From: Streptomyces griseochromogenes
GTDB taxonomy: Bacteria; Actinomycetota; Actinomycetes; Streptomycetales; Streptomycetaceae
Direction: 5' to 3'
Assembly: GCF_001542625.1 (NCBI RefSeq)
Contig: NZ_CP016279.1
Location: 6,944,001-7,008,000 of the forward strand
DNA length: 64,000 nt
Below, one piece after another: positions 9,383-17,622 of this stretch. Both the position numbers and the translations under genes were made by a program. The notes beneath the pieces were generated by a model. The model was not told the origin of the DNA and did not search any database. It worked only from the letters and a program-made list of their open reading frames with translations. The stretch's first letter is position 1; each line of letters starts with the position of its first letter.

Positions 9383-9967
9383 ATGCACGCCATGCAATAC
9401 GAGTTCACCCTGCCCGCCGACTACGACATGGGCATCGTCCGCTCCCGAGTCGCCCGCGTCGCACACCTGCTGGACGGCTGGGCGGGCCTCGGCGTCAAGA
9501 CGTACATCATGCGCGAGCGCGGAGTTCACGGCTCGCCGGTGAACCAGTACGGGCCGTTCTACCTCTGGAACACCATGGAAGGCATGAACGGCTTTCTCTG
9601 GGGAGGCGCCTTCCAGCGGCCGGTCGACGACTTCGGTCGGCCGGAGATACGGCAGTGGTCGGGGCTGGCCTACGAGGAGGGCACCGACGCCGGCTCGCCC
9701 GCCGCGTTCGCCGTGCGGCGGCGGCAACCGGTGCCGGACGGTGTGGAGCTGGCCTCGTTCATGGCGGACGCGGCCGACGGCACCGGGCGGCTGGCCGCAC
9801 AGGACGGTGCCGTGCTGGCGGTGACCGCCGTCGACACGCGCGCGTGGGAGCTGGTCCACTTCTCACTCTGGGCGCAGGATGCGCCCAGAGCCGAGGGCGA
9901 CGTGTTCGAGGTGCTGCACCTGTCGGCGCCGGGGCGGGGTGGACTGCCGCGCGGGCGGCAGTGGTGA
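9383..9967 (+). CDS. DUF4865 family protein
   Basis: The 194-residue product opens MHAMQYEFTLPADYDMGIVR, followed by GVKTYIMRERGVHGSPVN and an aromatic segment YGPFYLWNTMEGMNGFLWGG. This pattern is the DUF4865 family, small dimeric alpha/beta-barrel-like proteins often beside TetR regulators and cupins. No function is established. A GTGA overlap at 9964-9967 couples it to the phosphotriesterase gene. Confidence 0.8.
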   Translation: MHAMQYEFTLPADYDMGIVRSRVARVAHLLDGWAGLGVKTYIMRERGVHGSPVNQYGPFYLWNTMEGMNGFLWGGAFQRPVDDFGRPEIRQWSGLAYEEGTDAGSPAAFAVRRRQPVPDGVELASFMADAADGTGRLAAQDGAVLAVTAVDTRAWELVHFSLWAQDAPRAEGDVFEVLHLSAPGRGGLPRGRQW

Positions 9968-10872
9968 GCGCGGTCCGTACGGTCCTCGGTGACATCCGGC
10001 CCGAGGACATGGGCGTGAGCGACGCGCACGACCATCTCTTCCTGAGCAGCCCGCGGTTGCCGGGGCGAGAACTGTGCGACATCTCCGCCGCACGGGCCGA
10101 GCTGGAGGCGTTCCGGGCGGCGGGCGGAGCGGCCGTCGTGCAGTGGACGCCGTACGGCATGGGCCGGCGGGCGGCGGACCTGCCGGGACTGTCCCGGGCC
10201 ACGGGCGTGCGGCTGGTCTGCGCGACGGGACTGCATCAAGCGGCGCACTACGACCCGGAGGCGCTCAAGGGGCTGCGCGGCAGGCTCGCCGAGGTGTTCG
10301 TCTCCGAGCTGACCGAGGGCATCGGCACCTCGGGGGTGCGAGCCGGTCTGATCAAGGTGGCGGGGGCCTTCCACGCCCTGGACGCCCACGCCCGCTGGAC
10401 GATGACAGCGGCGGCCGAGGCCCACCATGCCACCGGTGCGCCGATCGCCGTGCACCTGGAACTGGGGACCGGCGCACTGGACGTACTCGACCTGCTGTGC
10501 GGGGCGTTGGGCGTGCCCGGGCACCGGGTGATCCTCGGTCACCTCAACCGCTCCCCCGACCCGGTGGTGCAGCGGCAGGCCGCCGAGTCGGGCTGCTGGC
10601 TGGCCTTCGACGGGCCCTCACGCGCACATCACGCCACCGACTGGCGGATGCCCGAGGCGGTGCGGGACCTGGCCGAGGCCGGGTACGCGGACCGGCTGCT
10701 GCTCGGCGGGGACACCGTGGTCGCCGGGGCACGCTCGGTGGACGGCGGGCCCGGGATGCCGTACCTGCTGCGCCGGCTGCGGCCACGGCTGGCGGAGGTG
10801 GTGGGCGTGGACGTGGTCGAGCGCATCCTCAGCGCCAACCCCGCGCAGGCGTTCGCCGTGGACTGGGGCTGA
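9964..10872 (+). CDS. Phosphotriesterase-family metal-dependent hydrolase
   Basis: The 302-residue protein is an amidohydrolase-fold enzyme of the phosphotriesterase group. Predicted metal ligands are H22 and H24 in SDAHDHLF, K131 in AGLIKVAG (the lysine carboxylated in this family), H164 in VHLELGTG, H193 in LGHLNRS and D250 in LLLGGD. Relatives hydrolyse phosphotriesters or, more often, lactones. Coupled expression with a cupin and DUF4865 protein suggests a small catabolic pathway for an unknown ligand sensed by the TetR protein. The GTG at 9964 overlaps the previous stop; a GTG at 9961 is an alternative. Confidence 0.85.
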   Translation: MSAVRTVLGDIRPEDMGVSDAHDHLFLSSPRLPGRELCDISAARAELEAFRAAGGAAVVQWTPYGMGRRAADLPGLSRATGVRLVCATGLHQAAHYDPEALKGLRGRLAEVFVSELTEGIGTSGVRAGLIKVAGAFHALDAHARWTMTAAAEAHHATGAPIAVHLELGTGALDVLDLLCGALGVPGHRVILGHLNRSPDPVVQRQAAESGCWLAFDGPSRAHHATDWRMPEAVRDLAEAGYADRLLLGGDTVVAGARSVDGGPGMPYLLRRLRPRLAEVVGVDVVERILSANPAQAFAVDWG

Positions 10873-10891
10873 ACTCCAGGCACGGAAGGCG

Positions 10892-10921
10892 GGGCGGCCG
10901 GCCTGCGCACCCGGCCGGCCC
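10892..10921 (+). terminator. Probable transcription terminator hairpin
   Basis: Twenty bases after the phosphotriesterase stop, GGCCGG at 10896-10901 pairs with CCGGCC at 10911-10916 around a nine-base loop. A second stem segment of GGGC/GCCC extends it past a one-base bulge. There is no U-tract, which is usual for streptomycete terminators. Confidence 0.5.
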
Positions 10922-10995
10922 GGTCCCGGATCGTGTGTCACGGCACCGGACGGCGGGCCGCAAGCCGGCGTCCGAGGGCGGTCAGACCATGTCGT

Positions 10996-11325
10996 TCACC
11001 CGCTCGTGGGCGTTGGACCCGAGCGGATCGGCCTGGTGTGCGAACCTGCAGACCCGATGCCCGACCGGCACCGGGGTACGCGGGACGGAACGCCTGGTGG
11101 GATCCGGGCAGCCGATGTGCCGATGGCCTGGTCGTCATCGCGGTACGGGAGAAAACGCACGCCGCCGAGCGCGGGGCCCGGCAACGTCGAACGGATGGCG
11201 ATGACGCACCGCCTCCTCCGCAGACGGTCCACCGCCGAGCGGTGCCGCGCGGACACCTCGGGGGTGGGCATCTCGACGAGCCGGATGCGGCGCGCGTGCC
11301 GGAGTTCCACGGCGGACGGTGTCAC
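10996..11325 (-). pseudogene. Degraded N-terminal fragment of a Glu/Leu/Phe/Val dehydrogenase
   Basis: On the minus strand just after the ROK gene, a reading frame contains CVIAIRSTLPGPALGG followed by VRFLPYRDDDQAI (about 11118-11206). This closely resembles the substrate-loop region of streptomycete valine dehydrogenase, where IHSTALGPALGGTRFYPY is typical (recalled). The flanking residues lose all similarity. The glycine-rich catalytic lysine segment that should follow is missing, and the frame ends at 10996. I read this as a remnant of an amino-acid dehydrogenase gene, probably non-functional. The remaining bases of this gap hold nothing else I recognise. Confidence 0.45.
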
Positions 11326-12560
11326 TGAAGCGCCCCCAGCGGATCGTCCAGTACCGGCTGCCATGCCAGCTCGGCCGCGCCGACCAGGCTGTTGTGGTCC
11401 AGCGTGCAGGGCAGGATGGGGACGCCGCCGCTCTGGCCCCACAGGCTGCGGTCGGCGACGACCGCGCGCAGCCGCTCGGGGTCGGCGTCGAGGAGGGTGC
11501 GGTGCAGGCCGCCGAGGATGATGCGGTCGGGGTTGAGGATGTTGACCAGACCGGCGAGGCCCAGGCCCAGGCGGTCGATGAGGGCCTCGGCGGCGGTGCG
11601 CACGGCCGGGTCGGCGTACTGGGTGCGCAGCAGGTCGTTGGCCTGCTGGAGCAGGGAGACCTCGGGGCCGGGTTCCCGGCCGGCCTCGATGAGCAGGGCG
11701 AGTGGGTCCGCCTCGACGTCCAGACAGCCCCGGCCGCCGCAGTGGCAGGGGCGGCCCTCCGGGTTGACGGTGAGGTGGCCGACCTCCAGGGCGAGGCCCG
11801 AACTGCCCGTGTGGAGGCGGCCGTCGAGGACCAGGGCACCGCCGACGCCCCGGTGCCCGGTGGCCACGCACAGCAGGTCCCGGGCGCCCCGGCCGGCGCC
11901 GTGCCGGTGTTCGGCGAGCGCGGCGAGGTTGACGTCGTTGCCCGCGAAGGCGGGGCCGGCGATACCCGCGGCGCGCACGCACTCGGCGAAGATCCGGCGC
12001 ACCGGTGCGCCCACCGGCCAGGCCAGATGCAGGGGGTTGAGGGCCAGGCCGTCGGGTTCGGCGACGGCGGACGGGACGCCGAGCCCCGCGCCCACGCAGC
12101 GGCGGCCGGTCGTACGGAGGAGTTCCGCGCCGGCCTCCACCACGGAGCCCAGCACCTTCGCCGGGTCGGCGTCGACGGTCTCGCAGCCGGGCGCGGTCGC
12201 CACGATCCGCCCGCCGAGGCCGACCAGCGCCGCCCGGAAGCCGTCGGCGTGGACCTGTGCGGCGAGCGCCACCGGACCGTCCTCGGCGACCTCCAGGCGG
12301 TGCGAGGGCCGCCCCTGGGAACCGTCCGCCGCACCGGGCCGGGCATCGACCCGGATCAGCCCGAGCGCCTCCAGTTCGGCGGCGACCGCCCCGGCCGTCG
12401 CCCGGGTGACCCCGAGTTCGGCGGTGAGCACGGCCCGGGTCGGCGCCCGCCCGGTGTGCACGAGCTCCAGCGCGGGTCCGAGCGCACCGCGCCCTCGGTC
12501 CAGCCGCGCTCTCGGGGTGGTCCCTTCCCCCGCCGTCCGGGGGTCCGCCTTGCCGCTCAT
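11322..12560 (-). CDS. ROK-family transcriptional regulator
   Basis: This 412-residue protein has an N-terminal winged helix-turn-helix (RAVLTAELGVTRATAGAVAA, residues about 43-62) fused to a ROK sugar-kinase-like domain. The zinc-binding ROK motif is present as CHCGGRGC in the second half, preceded by EVGHLTVNPEG. The phosphate loop is not a clean DxGxT, and the VHADGFRAALVGLGG segment takes its place, which suggests a regulator that senses sugar rather than an active kinase. No sugar transporter is adjacent. The AlkB gene lies 48 bases upstream on the same strand. Confidence 0.88.
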   Translation of the reverse strand: MSGKADPRTAGEGTTPRARLDRGRGALGPALELVHTGRAPTRAVLTAELGVTRATAGAVAAELEALGLIRVDARPGAADGSQGRPSHRLEVAEDGPVALAAQVHADGFRAALVGLGGRIVATAPGCETVDADPAKVLGSVVEAGAELLRTTGRRCVGAGLGVPSAVAEPDGLALNPLHLAWPVGAPVRRIFAECVRAAGIAGPAFAGNDVNLAALAEHRHGAGRGARDLLCVATGHRGVGGALVLDGRLHTGSSGLALEVGHLTVNPEGRPCHCGGRGCLDVEADPLALLIEAGREPGPEVSLLQQANDLLRTQYADPAVRTAAEALIDRLGLGLAGLVNILNPDRIILGGLHRTLLDADPERLRAVVADRSLWGQSGGVPILPCTLDHNSLVGAAELAWQPVLDDPLGALQ

Positions 12561-12608
12561 GAAGGCGAGTCTCCCATGATCCGCTGTCGTCGTGGCCGCC
12601 CCGGCGAT

Positions 12609-13331
12609 CTACAGCCCGCTCACCCGCAGGGTGATGTTCAGCCGCCCGTTCAGCCCGAGCTCGGGCGGTGCCGTACCGGGGTGTACGCGGGGCACTCCGT
12701 GGTGGGCGAGCCGGGAGGGTCCGCCGAAGACGAACAGGTCCCCGCTGCGCAGCTCCACGTCCGTGTAGGGCTTCGTGCGGGTCCGCGGGTTGCCGAAGCG
12801 GAAGACGCAGGAGTCGCCGAGGCTCAACGACACCACCGGTGCGTCGGACTTCTCGTCGCTGTCGCGGTGCATGCCCATGCGGGCCTCGCCGTCGTAGAAG
12901 TTGATCAGCGCGATGTCGTACGGCTCCGCCGGCGCCGCCCGCGGCCCGAGCGCGTCGGCCACCGCGTCGTGGGCCAGTTCTGCCAGCCAGGCCGGGAAAG
13001 GCTTGACGGGGGCGCCGTCGCCGTCGAGGGCCGTGCGGACGTAGGCGTACGGGTACCAGTGCGGGCCGGGGCAGTCGGGATTGTCCCGGACGGCTCGCCC
13101 GCAGGCGGGGCACGTGTGTACGACGCCCCAGTGCCAGCCGAGACAGACCTGCCGTGCGGTCATCGTGCCGCCGCCGGGAGTGCGGACCGTGCGCAGCCCG
13201 GCCGGCGGCCGCGCCCACCGACGGCAGGCGCCGAGGAGCGCGCGCTGCCGCTCGGCGTCCAGCCACTGCGGGACGTGCACGGCGCCCGGCGCGACTTCGG
13301 CACGCTCCCTCGGAAACAGCTCCACGTCCAT
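12609..13331 (-). CDS. AlkB-family 2-oxoglutarate/Fe(II)-dependent dioxygenase
   Basis: The 240-residue protein carries the AlkB iron triad: H155 and D157 in GMHRDSDEKSD and a distal histidine in RLAHHGV (H210 or H211). The 2-oxoglutarate arginines sit in NGRLNITLRVSG (R230, R236). Family members repair alkylated bases by oxidative demethylation. An insertion near residues 71-91 (VHTCPACGRAV and NPDCPGPHW) holds three cysteines and a histidine and could form a small zinc site; E. coli AlkB lacks it as far as I recall. Its start at 13331 leaves a 66-base divergent gap from the RlmG gene. Confidence 0.88.
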   Translation of the reverse strand: MDVELFPRERAEVAPGAVHVPQWLDAERQRALLGACRRWARPPAGLRTVRTPGGGTMTARQVCLGWHWGVVHTCPACGRAVRDNPDCPGPHWYPYAYVRTALDGDGAPVKPFPAWLAELAHDAVADALGPRAAPAEPYDIALINFYDGEARMGMHRDSDEKSDAPVVSLSLGDSCVFRFGNPRTRTKPYTDVELRSGDLFVFGGPSRLAHHGVPRVHPGTAPPELGLNGRLNITLRVSGL

Positions 13332-13397
13332 GCGCCCATCCTGCCCCAGGGCCTGCCCGACCGGCCCTGAGCTGCGGCTCGGCTAGCCTGGAGCACG

Positions 13398-14546
13398 ATG
13401 AACGACCGTATGACGACGCCGTGGGGCGAGTTCGAGCTGTCCCGTTTCCCCGAGGATCCCCGCGACCGGCTGCGTGCCTGGGACGCCTCCGACGCGTACC
13501 TGCTGCGGCACCTGGCCGAGGAGGGGGTGCCGCTCACGGGCACGGTCGTGGTGTCCGGCGACCGCTGGGGCGCGCTGGTGACGGCGCTCGCGGCACACCG
13601 GCCGACGCAGATCACCGACTCCTTCCTGAGCCAGGAGGCGACCCGGGCGAACCTGGCGCGGGCCGGGGTCGAACCGGGCGCGGTGAGCCTGCTCACCACC
13701 CAGGACCCGCCGCCGGAGCGAGTGGACGTGCTGCTCGTGCGGGTGCCGAAGAGTCTGGCGCTGCTGGAGGACCAGCTGCTGCGGCTCGCCCCTGCCGTGC
13801 ACGCGGGCACGGTGATCGTGGGCGCCGGCATGGTGAAGGAGATCCACACCTCCACGCTGCGGTTGTTCGAGCGGATCCTCGGGCCGACCCGGACCTCGCC
13901 GGCACATCAGAAGGCCCGGCTGATCTTCTGCGCCCCGGACCCGTCGCTGGAGCGTCCGGCGAACCCGTGGCCGTACAGCTACGCCCTCCCTGACGGCATC
14001 GGCGCGATCTCCGGGCGTACGGTCGTCAACCACGCGGGTGTCTTCTGTGCCGACCGCCTCGACATCGGCACCCGGTTCCTCCTGAAGCACCTGCCGGCCG
14101 GGACGGGCACCGGGCGGGTGGTGGACCTCGGCTGCGGCAACGGCGTGGTCGGTACCGCGGTGGCGCTGGCCGACCCGACGGCCGAAGTGCTGTTCGTGGA
14201 CGAGTCGTTCCAGGCCGTCGCCTCGGCCGAGGCGACGTACAAGGCGAACGGGGTGCCCGGGCACGCCGAGTTCCGGGTCGGGGACGGGCTGGCCGGGGTG
14301 GCTCCCGGCAGTGTGGATCTCGTCCTGAACAACCCGCCGTTCCACTCCCACCAGGCGACGACCGACGCCACGGCGTGGCGCATGTTCACCGGGGCGAAGC
14401 GCGCGCTGCGCCCCGGTGGCGAGCTGTGGGTGATCGGCAACCGGCACCTCGGCTACCACATCACCCTCAAGCGGCTGTTCGGCAACAGCACGCTGGTGGC
14501 GAGCGATCCGAAGTTCGTGGTGCTCAAGGCGGTCAGGAAGAGCTAG
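13398..14546 (+). CDS. rlmG: 23S rRNA (guanine-N2)-methyltransferase RlmG-like
   Basis: The 382-residue protein has the duplicated architecture of RlmG/RsmC. An N-terminal degenerate methyltransferase-like domain covers residues 1-200. A C-terminal catalytic domain has SAM motif I VVDLGCGNGVVG at 241-252 and the N2-guanine motif NNPPFH at 311-316. By family it would methylate a guanine of 23S rRNA near G1835; the alternative is the 16S enzyme RsmC. The stop overlaps the end of the convergent aldolase gene by 14 bases. Confidence 0.85.
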   Translation: MNDRMTTPWGEFELSRFPEDPRDRLRAWDASDAYLLRHLAEEGVPLTGTVVVSGDRWGALVTALAAHRPTQITDSFLSQEATRANLARAGVEPGAVSLLTTQDPPPERVDVLLVRVPKSLALLEDQLLRLAPAVHAGTVIVGAGMVKEIHTSTLRLFERILGPTRTSPAHQKARLIFCAPDPSLERPANPWPYSYALPDGIGAISGRTVVNHAGVFCADRLDIGTRFLLKHLPAGTGTGRVVDLGCGNGVVGTAVALADPTAEVLFVDESFQAVASAEATYKANGVPGHAEFRVGDGLAGVAPGSVDLVLNNPPFHSHQATTDATAWRMFTGAKRALRPGGELWVIGNRHLGYHITLKRLFGNSTLVASDPKFVVLKAVRKS

Positions 14547-15405
14547 CGCGCTGCCTGTGGCCGAGGACGCCGATGATTCGGGACACCTCGCGGGCCATCG
14601 CCTCGCGGCCCACGCTGAGGTACTTGCGTGAGTCGACGGCCTCCGGGTGGGCGGCGAGGAAGTCCCGGATCGCGCCGGTCATGGCCGCGTTCAGGGCGGT
14701 GCCGACATTGACCTTGGCGATGCCGCCGGCGACCGCCGCGACAAGGCCGTCGTCCGGTACCCCCGAGGACCCGTGGAGGACCAGCGGGACGGTCAGCGCG
14801 GCGGACAGCCGCCCGAGGAGGCCGTGGTCGAGGGCGGCGGTGCGCGTGGTCATGGCGTGCACACTGCCGACGGCCACGGCCAGGGCGTCGACCTCGGTGC
14901 CGGCGACGAAGTCCCGGGCCTGATCGGGGTCGGTGCGGGCGCCGGGCGCGTGGGCGTCCAGCGGCGGGCGGCCGTCCTTCCCGCCTACTTGCCCCAACTC
15001 GGCCTCGATCCACAGGCCCTGGCCATGCGCCCAGTCGGCGGCGGCCCGGGTCGTGGCGAGGTTCTCGGCGTAGGACAGGCGGGCGGCGTCGTACATCACC
15101 GAGCTGAAACCGGCGTCGCAGGCCTGGCGCAGCAGGTCGTCGCTCTGCACATGGTCGAGGTGCAGGGCCACGGGTACGTCCGCGCGTTCGGCGGCGGCCA
15201 CGGCGGCGCGGGCGAGCGGCAGGAGCCGCCCGTAGCGGAACTTGACGGCGTTCTCGCTGACCTGGAGGACGACGGGCGCGCCGGTGGCCTCGGCTCCGGC
15301 GATGACGGCCTCGACGTGTTCCAGGGTGATGATGTTGAAGGCGGCGACGGCGGAGCGGGTTTCCGCTGCGCGGGTGACCAGCTCACCGGTGGTCGCGAGG
15401 GGCAC
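14533..15405 (-). CDS. Class II fructose/tagatose-bisphosphate aldolase family protein
   Basis: This 290-residue enzyme is a zinc-dependent class II aldolase. The catalytic aspartate is D84 and the zinc ligand H85 in LHLDHVQSDD. Further ligands are E135 in IEAELGQVGG, H183 in VGSVHAM and H211 in VLHGSSG. The position next to a SIS-domain isomerase and a DeoR repressor resembles gat/aga-type operons for galactitol or N-acetylgalactosamine, so the substrate may be tagatose-1,6-bisphosphate rather than fructose-1,6-bisphosphate. The GTG start at 15405 has a GAAGGGA site upstream. The gap to the isomerase gene is 26 bases. Confidence 0.88.
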   Translation of the reverse strand: MPLATTGELVTRAAETRSAVAAFNIITLEHVEAVIAGAEATGAPVVLQVSENAVKFRYGRLLPLARAAVAAAERADVPVALHLDHVQSDDLLRQACDAGFSSVMYDAARLSYAENLATTRAAADWAHGQGLWIEAELGQVGGKDGRPPLDAHAPGARTDPDQARDFVAGTEVDALAVAVGSVHAMTTRTAALDHGLLGRLSAALTVPLVLHGSSGVPDDGLVAAVAGGIAKVNVGTALNAAMTGAIRDFLAAHPEAVDSRKYLSVGREAMAREVSRIIGVLGHRQRASSS

Positions 15406-15431
15406 GGCTTGGTTCCCTTCCGGACAACGGG

Positions 15432-16313
15432 TCAAGGAGCGAGGATCACCGAGCGGGTGAGGTGGCGCGGCCGGTCGGGGTCGAGGCCGCGGCGGGCGGC
15501 GACGGCGACCGCGAGGCGCTGGACGCGGACGAGTTCGGCGAGCGGGTCGAGCGTGCCCTCGATCCACCGGCCGCCGGTGGCGCGCACCTGCTCGGCCAGG
15601 CCGGTGGGCGCCGCACCGAGCATCCAGGTCGCGGTGCCCTCGGTGGTGATGCTGATCGGCCCGTGCCGGTACTCCATCGCGGGGTAGGCCTCGGTCCAGG
15701 ACAGGGAGGCCTCCCGCATCTTCAGGCCGGCCTCGTTGGCGAGCCCGGTGGTCCAGCCGCGTCCCAGGAAGGTGAACTGGGTTGATTCCACGAGCCCTTC
15801 GGGCAAGTCGTCGGTGAGGGCCGCGCGGGCGTCGGCGACGACGGCGTCGGTGTGGAGGCCGAGGTGGGCGCGCAGAAGGGTGAGTGCGGTGGTCGCGAAC
15901 CGGGTCTGGACGACGGAGCGCTCGTCGGCGAAGTCCAGCACGACGAGGTCGTCGGCGGCCGTCATCACGGGGGTGGCCGGGTCCGCGGTGAGCGCTGTCG
16001 TCCGTGTGGTGCCCCTCAAGTGCCCGAGCAGATCGAGCACTTCGGTGGTGGTACCGGAACGGGTGAGGGCGACCGTCCGGTCGTACGACCGCCCGCGCGG
16101 GAACTCGGAGGCGGCGAACGCGTCCGTCTCGCCCTGCCCGGCCCCCTCGCGCAGTGCGGCGACCGCCTGCGCCATGAAGTACGACGTCCCGCACCCGACG
16201 ATCGCGACCCGCTCCCCCGGCGCCGGCAGCGCGTCCCCGTACCGCCCCGCCTCCTCGGCCGCCCGTATCCAGCACTCGGGCTGGCTGTTCAGCTCGTCCC
16301 CGACATGGCTCAT
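15432..16313 (-). CDS. SIS-domain sugar isomerase/deaminase (AgaS/GlmS-C type)
   Basis: The 293-residue protein has two SIS domains. The first contains VAIVGCGTSYFMAQA and the serine/threonine-rich TRSGTTTEVLDLL that binds sugar phosphate. The second has FLGRGWTTGLANEAGLKMRE and YRHGPIS. This matches the isomerase half of glucosamine-6-phosphate synthase without the glutaminase domain, as in AgaS deaminases. It would convert an amino-sugar or ketose phosphate for the downstream aldolase. The ATG at 16313 has a GGGGAGG site nine bases upstream; a longer start at 16370 would extend into the operator region and is less likely. Confidence 0.85.
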   Translation of the reverse strand: MSHVGDELNSQPECWIRAAEEAGRYGDALPAPGERVAIVGCGTSYFMAQAVAALREGAGQGETDAFAASEFPRGRSYDRTVALTRSGTTTEVLDLLGHLRGTTRTTALTADPATPVMTAADDLVVLDFADERSVVQTRFATTALTLLRAHLGLHTDAVVADARAALTDDLPEGLVESTQFTFLGRGWTTGLANEAGLKMREASLSWTEAYPAMEYRHGPISITTEGTATWMLGAAPTGLAEQVRATGGRWIEGTLDPLAELVRVQRLAVAVAARRGLDPDRPRHLTRSVILAP

Positions 16314-16332
16314 GCCACACCCTCCCCTTGCT

Positions 16333-16372
16333 GATTGTTCTTGCAAGATATAGCGAGCTTTCGAGCACAATC
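16333..16372. promoter_or_regulatory. Probable DeoR operator between divergent isomerase and regulator genes
   Basis: The AT-rich gap holds an inverted repeat, GATTGTTCT at 16333-16341 and AGCACAATC at 16364-16372, matching at eight of nine positions with a 22-base spacer. A perfect 8-bp palindrome CTTGCAAG lies at 16340-16347. The site is placed to control both the isomerase-aldolase operon and the DeoR gene. Confidence 0.55.
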
Positions 16373-16435
16373 AAGCATTCTGTCGAGAGTGCGGTGCGCT
16401 AGGGTCGCCGGGAAGACGGAGAACGGAGGCTGCGG

Positions 16436-17215
16436 ATGTCCCGGGACGCCCGCTGGAAGGCGCTGCTCGAACTGCTCGTCGAGCGCGGCCGGCTGGAGGT
16501 CGAGGAGGCGGCGGCCGAACTGGAGGTGTCGGCGGCGACGATCCGCCGGGACTTCGACCAGCTCGCCGAGCAGCAGATGCTGGTGCGCACCCGCGGCGGA
16601 GCGGTCGTGCACGGGGTGTCGTACGAACTGCCGCTGCGCTACAAGACCGCCCGCCGCGCCTCCGAGAAGCAGCGGATCGCCAAGGCGGTGGCGGATCTCG
16701 TGGCGCCGGGCGAGGCGGTGGGCCTGACCGGCGGCACGACCACCACGGAGGTGGCCCGCGCCCTGGCCGTCCGCGGCGACCTGGGCACCGGATCACCGGC
16801 GCTGACCATCGTCACGAACGCGCTCAACATCGCCAACGAGCTGGCGGTACGGCCCCAGTTCAAGATCGTGGTGACCGGTGGGGTCGCGCGACCGCAGTCG
16901 TACGAGCTCATCGGTCCGCTCGCCGACGGAGTGCTCGGCCAGATCACCCTCGACGTCGCCGTCCTCGGCGTGGTCGCCTTCGACGTCACGCACGGCGCGG
17001 CGGCGCACGACGAGGCGGAGGCCGCGATCAACCGGCTGCTGTGCGAGCGCGCCGAGCGGGTCGTCGTGGCCGCCGACTCCAGCAAGCTGGGCCAGCGGGC
17101 GTTCGCCCGCATCTGCGCCGCGGAGCTGGTGGACACGCTCGTCACGGACACGGCGGTGGACGCGGACACCGTGCGCCGCTTCGAGGAGGCGGGCATCCGG
17201 GTCCTCGCGGTCTGA
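16436..17215 (+). CDS. DeoR/GlpR-family transcriptional repressor of the adjacent sugar operon
   Basis: The 259-residue protein has the DeoR winged helix near residues 8-55 (LEVSAATIRRDFDQLAEQ, then TRGGAVVHG). The C-terminal sensor includes LTGGTTTTEVARAL, VTGGVARPQSYELIGPLAD and VVAADSSKLG. It is divergent from the SIS/aldolase operon and is the natural candidate for its repressor, with a phosphorylated sugar as inducer. The ATG at 16436 follows GGAGGCTGCGG. It is a second DeoR in this window and is only distantly similar to the one at 579-1409. Confidence 0.9.
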   Translation: MSRDARWKALLELLVERGRLEVEEAAAELEVSAATIRRDFDQLAEQQMLVRTRGGAVVHGVSYELPLRYKTARRASEKQRIAKAVADLVAPGEAVGLTGGTTTTEVARALAVRGDLGTGSPALTIVTNALNIANELAVRPQFKIVVTGGVARPQSYELIGPLADGVLGQITLDVAVLGVVAFDVTHGAAAHDEAEAAINRLLCERAERVVVAADSSKLGQRAFARICAAELVDTLVTDTAVDADTVRRFEEAGIRVLAV

Positions 17216-17217
17216 GG

Positions 17218-17610
17218 TCAGAATCCGCTGCGGTCGGCCCTCACGAACCCCGCCCCACGCTGGTCGTTGCAGCCGGTCTCCACCCGCCCGACCGGATCGG
17301 GCCAGGCCTGCTGGGCCTGGAGTGCGACGCTCACCAGGGTCAGCAGCAGGTCGACGTCGCTCGCGGCGTCGAGCCGCAGGGTGACCCACGGCGAGCCCGG
17401 CACGATCCGGATGACGCCCGAGCCTCTCAGGTCCTTGGCGAACCGGCGGATGGCCCGGTCGGTCAGCCGCAGATCGACATCCCGGTCCGAGTGGAAGTGG
17501 GCGATCTCGCCCTGGGCCGAACGCACGGCTTGCCCCAGACCACAGCTCGGGACCGCCTGTCTCAGGTCCGGCCAGGTCGCCAGTTGCGCCAGCGCGCGCA
17601 GGGCCAACAT
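17218..17610 (-). CDS. DUF5519/luciferase-domain-like hypothetical protein
   Basis: The 130-residue protein contains EIAHFHSDRDVDLRLTDRAI followed by SPWVTLRLDAASDVDLLLTL, the pattern I associate with the small DUF5519 family, also labelled luciferase-domain proteins despite no known light reaction. No catalytic residues can be assigned. Its stop lies three bases beyond the convergent DeoR stop. A long inverted repeat sits directly upstream of its start. Confidence 0.65.
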   Translation of the reverse strand: MLALRALAQLATWPDLRQAVPSCGLGQAVRSAQGEIAHFHSDRDVDLRLTDRAIRRFAKDLRGSGVIRIVPGSPWVTLRLDAASDVDLLLTLVSVALQAQQAWPDPVGRVETGCNDQRGAGFVRADRSGF

Positions 17611-17622
17611 GAGGCCATCATG

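Noticed and set aside
10933..11328. Plus-strand gene of 131 residues after the phosphotriesterase
   Set aside because: It has no recognisable domain or ribosome-binding site, and the minus strand of the same region carries the dehydrogenase relic.
11322..12560. ROK protein as an active sugar kinase
   Set aside because: It carries an N-terminal helix-turn-helix and lacks a clean DxGGT phosphate loop, unlike the kinase at 40364-41317.
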